Shown: piece by piece, positions 59,579 to 64,000 of the stretch | Position numbering within the stretch: position 1 is the stretch's first letter | How the letters are laid out: each line of letters begins with the position of its first letter | Source: Methylobacterium sp. BTF04 | GTDB lineage: Bacteria > Pseudomonadota > Alphaproteobacteria > Rhizobiales > Beijerinckiaceae | Assembly (NCBI RefSeq): GCF_010692745.1 | Contig: NZ_JAAHTB010000011.1 | Coordinates: forward strand, 62,001-126,000 | Reading direction: 5' to 3' | Length of the DNA stretch: 64,000 bases | Program-made: the position numbers and the translations under genes | The notes under the pieces: model-generated | The model's database searches: none | Seen by the model: only the letters and a program-made list of their open reading frames with translations | Told to the model about the DNA's origin: nothing

Positions 59579-60451
59579 ATGGCAGACATCGCAGGGATAC
59601 GGCGCCAGTTCATACGCACGGCGATGGAGGCGCCTTTCCTAGCGCGCGACGAGGAACGCGGTCTTGCCGTCCGTTGGAAGGATCAACGTGACGAACGCGC
59701 TCTTCATGGTCTCATCTCGGCCCATATGCGCCTCGTGATCGCCATTGCGGGTCGCTTCCGGCACTACGGCCTGCCGATGGCCGATCTGATCCAAGAGGGC
59801 CATGTCGGGTTGATGGAAGCCGCGGCGCGGTTCGAACCGGAGCGGGAAGTCCGTTTCTCGACCTATGCCACGTGGTGGATTCGCGCGTCGATCCAAGACT
59901 ACATCCTGCGGAACTGGTCGATCGTCCGCGGTGGCACGAGCTCCGCGCAGAAGGCTTTGTTCTTCAATCTGCGCCGGCTGCGCGCCCGGCTGATGCAATC
60001 CACCGAAGAGCATGTGGGCGACGAGATTCATCGCCGGATCGCCACGGCCATCGGCGTCTCGCAGCAGGACGTCGCGCTGATGGATGCGCGCTTGTCGGGA
60101 CCCGACATGTCGCTCAACGCCCCGGTGGGTGAAGAGAGCGAAACATCGTCCGAGCGGATGGACTTTCTTGTCGACGGGGCCGCTCTGCCCGACGAGACTG
60201 TCTCCGCGCAGGTCGACGGCGAGCGGCGGCTCACTTGGCTCAATGAGGCACTAACCGTTTTGTCGGAACGCGAACTGCGCATTCTCAAGGAGCGGCGCCT
60301 CGCCGAGGATCAAGCGACCTTGGAGGCGCTCGGTCATCGTCTCGGGATTTCCAAGGAGCGCGTGCGGCAGATCGAGAATCGCGCCCTCGAGAAGCTTCGT
60401 CGGGCGCTCGCGGAACGCTTCCCCCAGACCGCCGGAAACGTCTACGCCTGA
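59579..60451 (+). CDS. rpoH: RpoH-type sigma-32 factor
   Basis: The 290-residue sigma factor has region 2 (RLVIAIAGRFRHYGLPMADLIQEGHVGLMEAAARF split over positions 72-106, then FSTYATWWIRASIQDYIL), the RpoH box around QKALFFNLRRLRARL, and region 4 (GHRLGISKERVRQIENRALEKLRRAL). Alphaproteobacteria often have several RpoH copies. The ATG at 59579 is preferred because GGAGG precedes it and a longer in-frame start has no homology. It is a single gene followed by a strong hairpin. Confidence 0.92.
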   Translation: MADIAGIRRQFIRTAMEAPFLARDEERGLAVRWKDQRDERALHGLISAHMRLVIAIAGRFRHYGLPMADLIQEGHVGLMEAAARFEPEREVRFSTYATWWIRASIQDYILRNWSIVRGGTSSAQKALFFNLRRLRARLMQSTEEHVGDEIHRRIATAIGVSQQDVALMDARLSGPDMSLNAPVGEESETSSERMDFLVDGAALPDETVSAQVDGERRLTWLNEALTVLSERELRILKERRLAEDQATLEALGHRLGISKERVRQIENRALEKLRRALAERFPQTAGNVYA

Positions 60452-60485
60452 TCGATCGAAAGCCGGCGATCGACGTGAAAGTCGT

Positions 60486-60515
60486 CAGTTTCAGCGGGCG
60501 CTACCGCTGAAACTG
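60486..60515. terminator. Perfect 12-bp-stem hairpin after rpoH
   Basis: CAGTTTCAGCGG (60486-60497) pairs exactly with CCGCTGAAACTG (60504-60515) around the 6-nt loop GCGCTA. It lies 35 bp past the rpoH stop. No U-run follows, so it is either a Rho-independent terminator lacking the tail, a 3'-end protector, or a protein-binding palindrome. Confidence 0.6.
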
Positions 60516-60616
60516 GGTCGACGCATACCCTATCCGGCCCGTAATCCCCGCGACTTTCGTCGGCGAAAAAACTCCCTTAGGGTTAGCGTTCACGAATTTG
60601 TGGGTGGGCGGTTTTT

Positions 60617-60838
60617 ATGATCCAGGGCGTTCCGCGACGATCGATCACCGTTCTGGGCGTCCTGGTAATCGCCGTTTTGCCGACCGTTCTGATCATCGCC
60701 GTTCGGCACAGCCTGTCGTGGTACGCGGGCGTGGCGCTGTTCTACGGAATCCTGGCCGTTGCGGAAATCGGCTACCTCTGCATCCTGGTCGCCATTATGC
60801 GGCGGGATGGAGAGCGCTCTTTGGCCGCCGTGTCGTAA
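60617..60838 (+). CDS. Small two-helix membrane protein
   Basis: The 73-residue product has two hydrophobic segments (TVLGVLVIAVLPTVLIIAV and GVALFYGILAVAEIGYLCILVAIM) joined by a short basic loop. No family is recognised. The gene has a plausible ATG at 60617 and its own spacer on each side. Similar small proteins exist in other Methylobacterium, as far as I can judge from the style of sequence; this cannot be verified here. Confidence 0.55.
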   Translation: MIQGVPRRSITVLGVLVIAVLPTVLIIAVRHSLSWYAGVALFYGILAVAEIGYLCILVAIMRRDGERSLAAVS

Positions 60839-60942
60839 TCCGCGCAAGTCGCTGCAGTATCCAACTCGGTAGGTACAGGCTTCAGGCGGCGGCTGTTTCG
60901 AACTGGACCTTCAGGCTGAAGCGTGGCGGTTGTTCAGCCTTG

Positions 60943-60971
60943 TTGACACGCGTTTGCGGTCTACAAACACT
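60943..60971 (+). promoter_or_regulatory. Weak candidate promoter for the phosphopantetheinyl transferase
   Basis: TTGACA (60943-60948) is a perfect -35 hexamer; AACACT follows after 17 bp as a poor -10 (three of six matches). It lies just upstream of the ATG at 60998. Without mapping this is only suggestive. Confidence 0.3.
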
Positions 60972-60997
60972 CAGCGTTTGATTGGCTAAGACGCATA

Positions 60998-61765
60998 ATG
61001 GCGGAGGCTAAGCCACAGGGCTGCGCAATATGGCCGATGGCCGAACCGAGTTGGCCGGATCGTGCGGCCGTGTGGAACATCGATCTCGCACCTTGCTCAG
61101 CTTGGCTCGCTTTCTGTGCCGACCTCCTGTCACCGGACGAGACTGCGCGGGCCGACCGGTTTCTGCGGGCGGAGGACCGGGATCGTTTCACCGGGAGCCA
61201 CGCCGCCTTGAGGGTCATCCTCGGCGGGGCGCTGCGAGCCCCCCCTGAATCACTCGTCTTCACCACCGGAGCCGCTGGAAAGCCTCAGATCAGCGGTGAG
61301 TTTACGGGGCGTCTGAACTTCAACCTGTCGCATTCCGGAAGCCTCGCCCTGGTCGGTCTCGCGGCTGTTCCCATCGGGGTCGACATCGAAGTGATACGGC
61401 CTCTCCGAGACCATCTCGCGATCGCGCAGAGCCACTTCCACCCCATCGAGATCGAGGCGATCGAGGCGCTCCCACCAAACCAGAGGCAAGCCGCTTTCTA
61501 CGCCTGTTGGACCCGTAAGGAGGCTTTCGTGAAGGCCGTCGGGATGGGTCTATCGATGCCGCTCAACGGTTTTGCGGTCTCGATCCCTCCCGCGCCTGCT
61601 TCCCTTCTGACCTGCGCGACAGGCGGCCTCAGTCACACAGAATGGGCGTTGCACCATCTCGAACCCGCGGATGGCATTGTCGGTGCCGTGGCGATTGCGG
61701 GCGCGAACACCGTCTGCGACGCGTTTCGGCTCGCCCCCGATTGGCTGGACCGCCTCGCGACGTGA
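60998..61765 (+). CDS. 4'-phosphopantetheinyl transferase (Sfp type)
   Basis: The 255-residue enzyme transfers the phosphopantetheine arm from CoA to carrier-protein serines. The three family motifs are present: FNLSHS at 108-113, GVDIE at 127-131 with the metal-binding acids, and the catalytic WTRKEAFVKA at 171-180. No carrier-protein synthase cluster lies nearby, so it may serve housekeeping or secondary-metabolism carrier proteins elsewhere. ATG at 60998. It reads alone toward the convergent membrane-protein gene. Confidence 0.9.
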   Translation: MAEAKPQGCAIWPMAEPSWPDRAAVWNIDLAPCSAWLAFCADLLSPDETARADRFLRAEDRDRFTGSHAALRVILGGALRAPPESLVFTTGAAGKPQISGEFTGRLNFNLSHSGSLALVGLAAVPIGVDIEVIRPLRDHLAIAQSHFHPIEIEAIEALPPNQRQAAFYACWTRKEAFVKAVGMGLSMPLNGFAVSIPPAPASLLTCATGGLSHTEWALHHLEPADGIVGAVAIAGANTVCDAFRLAPDWLDRLAT

Positions 61766-61847
61766 GGCTTTGGACGCTGGAAGGTGTCTCGGCGAAATCA
61801 GTGAGTCGGCATGCCGCCTGCGCGACGACGCTCCGCGAGGGGACGTT

Positions 61848-62135
61848 TCATGCCGCCTTCGAAGCCGCGCTCTCGCGCTCCGGCCGTATGGCGGCGTCCT
61901 TGCCCTGGGCGGCCATGCTGCGTAACGCGGCCACCATCTCGTCTGTCTGAGCGTCGAGTTCGTCTTGGCTGATCCCGTCTTCGCTGGGTCGGCGCGAGAT
62001 ATGGATCGCCGCCAACAGGGCGCAGAGGCTGCCGCCGATCGGAGCCGACAGGAACGCGGGGATGAGGCCGGTGGGCGCCATCACCGAAACCGTGGCGATC
62101 CCTCCGCCGATCGCGGCAAACATCAGTGCGAACAT
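61848..62135 (-). CDS. Small membrane protein of unknown function
   Basis: From an ATG at 62135 the product has 95 residues with two hydrophobic segments (MFALMFAAIGGGIATVSVMA and IPAFLSAPIGGSLCALLAAI). A polar tail follows (RPSEDGISQDELDAQTDEMVAALRSM). GAGGG precedes the start. A longer in-frame start at 62234 has no support and would overlap the open upstream reading of the oxidoreductase. The promoter would be shared with the divergent oxidoreductase gene. Confidence 0.6.
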   Translation of the reverse strand: MFALMFAAIGGGIATVSVMAPTGLIPAFLSAPIGGSLCALLAAIHISRRPSEDGISQDELDAQTDEMVAALRSMAAQGKDAAIRPERESAASKAA

Positions 62136-62295
62136 CGGCACGACCCTCGTTGCTACGACCGGACCGGATGCGCGGTCCGATGGGCCGAAGGTGGTTGAGG
62201 GTGATGAGCATCCGGTTAATTCCGGCATGTGCAATGTCAGGGTTCCGCGGTGGCGACACCCGATCCCGATTTTTTATGAAGGCTGCGAGGCGCGG

Positions 62296-63600
62296 ATGGT
62301 CGAGACGAGCGAGCGGGACGCCTCGAAGGCCGAGGTTGTGGTGATTGGAGGGGGCATGGTCGGGCTCGCCTCGGCCATCGCGCTCAGGGAACGCGGACTC
62401 GATGTGGTGCTGTGCGATCCGGGCGATGCCCGGGCGCGGACCTCCTTCGGCAATGCCGGCATCATCAGCCGTGGCTCGATCTTTCCCATGGCCGGCCCGG
62501 CCCTGTGGGGAAAGCTTCCGACGTACCTGCGCAATGCGGACCGGGCCTTGCGCCTACGCCACGGCCACGTCCTGCACGTGCTGCCCTGGACCGCGCATTT
62601 CCTCGCTGCCGCCCGCGCATCGGCGTGGCGACGGGCCGCCTCCGCCCTGCTGCCGCTCACCGGCGCGGCCTATGCCGAGCACGAGCGTCTCGCCCACTGG
62701 GCCGGGGCGTCGCACCTGCTGCACCGCACCGGCTGGATCAAGCTCTACCGCACCGAGGCCGCCTTTGCGGGGTCCGCCCTTGAGCGCGAGATCCTGGCCG
62801 GACACGGAGTTGCCCTCGACATCCTCGATGGAGCAGCCCTGCGCGACCTGGAGCCGGCCCTGATCCGACCCTATGCCCGCGCCATGGTGCTGCCGGAGAC
62901 CGGAGCCGTCAGCGATCCGGGCGGTCTCGTCGAGGCCTATGAAGCCCTGTTCAGCGGCCTCGGCGGCCGGATCGTCAGAGCAGCAATCACCGGCCTGGCA
63001 CCCGGCGATGCAGGCTGGACCGTCCGCCACGACGGCGGCGCGGTCCGGGCCCGGACCGTGGTGCTCGCGGCCGGCGCCGCCTCGGCGGAGATCGCGCGCC
63101 CGCTCGGGTACCGCTTCGCGTTCGCGGCCGAGCGCGGCTACCACCGTCACTACGCCCTTCATCCCGACTCGCCGCCGCTGACGCGGCCGGTGCTCGATAC
63201 CGGGGCGGGCTCCATCATCGCGCCGATGGGCGAGGGCCGGGTCCGGGTGCTCTCGGGCGTTGAACTCAACGCGCGCGACGCAAAGCCCGACTTCCGCCAG
63301 ATCGAGGCCGCGTCCGAAGAAGCCGCCAGGACGCTGCGGCTGGGCGGCCCCCTCGACAACCAACCCTGGATGGGGGCCCGCCCCTCGACGCCGGACGGCA
63401 TGCCGGTGATCGGACGGGCCCCACGGCATCCGGGGCTGATCTTCGCCTTCGGGCACGGGCATATCGGCTTGTCCACCGGGCCGATCACCGGGCGCCTCGT
63501 CGCCGACCTCGTCACCAATGCGGTGCCCTCCGTACCGTTGGCGCCATTCGCGCCGGAGCGCCTCCTGCGCTGGCCGCGCTTGCGCGTGAGCCAGCCCTGA
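62296..63600 (+). CDS. DadA-like FAD-dependent D-amino-acid dehydrogenase/oxidoreductase
   Basis: The 434-residue protein has an N-terminal FAD-binding GGGMVGLASA at 18-27 and a glycine-oxidase/DadA-like substrate domain. Segments such as TSFGNAGIISRGSIFPM and HGHIGLSTGPITGRLVADL near the C-terminus match DadA. It likely oxidises a D-amino acid and passes electrons to quinone or oxygen. The ATG at 62296 begins just before the FAD motif; the frame is open upstream but has no homology. No racemase is adjacent. Confidence 0.85.
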   Translation: MVETSERDASKAEVVVIGGGMVGLASAIALRERGLDVVLCDPGDARARTSFGNAGIISRGSIFPMAGPALWGKLPTYLRNADRALRLRHGHVLHVLPWTAHFLAAARASAWRRAASALLPLTGAAYAEHERLAHWAGASHLLHRTGWIKLYRTEAAFAGSALEREILAGHGVALDILDGAALRDLEPALIRPYARAMVLPETGAVSDPGGLVEAYEALFSGLGGRIVRAAITGLAPGDAGWTVRHDGGAVRARTVVLAAGAASAEIARPLGYRFAFAAERGYHRHYALHPDSPPLTRPVLDTGAGSIIAPMGEGRVRVLSGVELNARDAKPDFRQIEAASEEAARTLRLGGPLDNQPWMGARPSTPDGMPVIGRAPRHPGLIFAFGHGHIGLSTGPITGRLVADLVTNAVPSVPLAPFAPERLLRWPRLRVSQP

Positions 63601-63714
63601 TTCGAAGCGTGGCCGTGGATTGACGGCGCCCCTCTCACTCGCCATGTCGGTCCGAGCGGGTCCGCGCGGGGCGTCCGTCACGAATTCACTGGCGCCGCAG
63701 GAGATCGGATCGCG

Positions 63715-64000
63715 ATGCGCCTGAGCGTGCGCCTCGACGGGCGCAACATCCGCCTGTGGCACCTTCGGTTGCTCGCGGCGGCTGCGGCTTTACCCAGGTT
63801 CGTCGTCACGGCCGATCCCGCTCCGGGAGCGGACGGTTTGCCCGACAATGCCGCCCTCCTGTTCCGGCTCGAAGCCCTCATCGCGGGCCTGCCCCGCGAC
63901 GGTGTCTCCGCACCTGCTGCCCCCAATTCTCTCGCTGCCTATGTCGGCCGGCCGGCCGAGCCGCCGGAGGTGATCCTCGACCTGTGCGGCGACGCGCAGG
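63715..64000 (+). CDS. Unidentified protein, N-terminal part (cut by window edge)
   Basis: An ATG at 63715 opens a frame that runs off the right edge (95 codons visible). It begins MRLSVRLDGRNIRLWHLRLL, followed by a strand-rich region with VVTADPAPGAD and a Leu/Asp-rich EVILDLCGDAQ at the end. The short beta-strand pattern and the ILDL-G ending resemble the N-terminus of formyltransferase-like or glycosyl-transferring proteins, but too little is visible to decide. AGGAG lies upstream of the start. Confidence 0.55.
   Translation, partial: MRLSVRLDGRNIRLWHLRLLAAAAALPRFVVTADPAPGADGLPDNAALLFRLEALIAGLPRDGVSAPAAPNSLAAYVGRPAEPPEVILDLCGDAQ

Overview
The window looks like chromosomal DNA of a Methylobacterium/Methylorubrum-type alphaproteobacterium (Hyphomicrobiales). 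GC is high almost throughout. Characteristic genes support this: the split methylmalonyl-CoA mutase small subunit, the ornithine-lipid acyltransferase OlsB, the cell-division GST-like protein FzlA, the ChvI/ChvG pair next to a truncated HprK, EIIA and HPr, the aerobic cobaltochelatase genes cobS and cobT, CarD, and an RpoH-type sigma factor. The species is an inference; the sequence alone does not fix it.

Layout. 0-8 kb (minus strand): a ribosome-maturation, NAD and proline block reading rplU-rpmA-(small secreted protein)-obgE-[vapB-vapC]-proB-proA-nadD-rsfS-rlmH-envC. A toxin-antitoxin pair sits between obgE and proB, and three 19-bp tandem repeats lie between nadD and rsfS. 8.2-9.5 kb: a sharply AT-rich insert carrying one Sel1-repeat membrane protein. 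9.5-16.6 kb: a HerA-like ATPase, a small Gly/Met-rich protein, olsB, an SDR, queG, fzlA and uppP. 16.8-21 kb: mcmB, two small exported proteins and a PAS-GGDEF diguanylate cyclase. 20.9-23.9 kb: a large single-chain restriction-modification enzyme whose recognition part is AT-rich. 24-28.5 kb: a soluble chemoreceptor, lepA and a HugZ-like protein.

28.8-32.8 kb: chvI-chvG-hprK-EIIA-ptsH, a regulatory phosphorelay without any sugar permease. 33-36.5 kb: an unknown protein, a CobW-type metal GTPase and a D,D-carboxypeptidase. 36.9-38.6 kb: queE-queD-queC for queuosine precursor synthesis; with queG at 14 kb this accounts for four steps of that pathway. 38.8-44.7 kb: a small membrane transporter, a DapA-like aldolase, a REP-like palindrome, a tightly overlapping repair operon (MBL exonuclease, ATP-dependent ligase, YjbQ) and a TPR-methyltransferase.

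44.9-50.8 kb: a YoaK-like membrane protein, arfB, bolA, a J-domain protein, then cobS-DUF29-cobT, where an unrelated DUF29 gene splits the two chelatase subunits. 50.9-52.4 kb: a TetR regulator with its NTF2-like partner and a perfect 18-bp operator palindrome, then rpmB. 52.7-59.3 kb: a DUF3108 protein, a small exported protein, a SUV3-like helicase with a long disordered tail, an S4 RNA-binding protein, fdxA and carD. 59.6-64 kb: rpoH, a tiny membrane protein, a phosphopantetheinyl transferase, a small membrane protein, a DadA-like oxidoreductase and the start of a gene cut by the window edge.

The points most worth a second look are the AT-rich Sel1 island, the mosaic restriction-modification gene with its 84-bp antisense overlap, the VapBC insertion coupled to proB, DUF29 inside cobS-cobT, the apparent CTG start of queG, and several strong palindromes. 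I found no convincing new multigene defence system, CRISPR array, tRNA, rRNA or complete insertion sequence.
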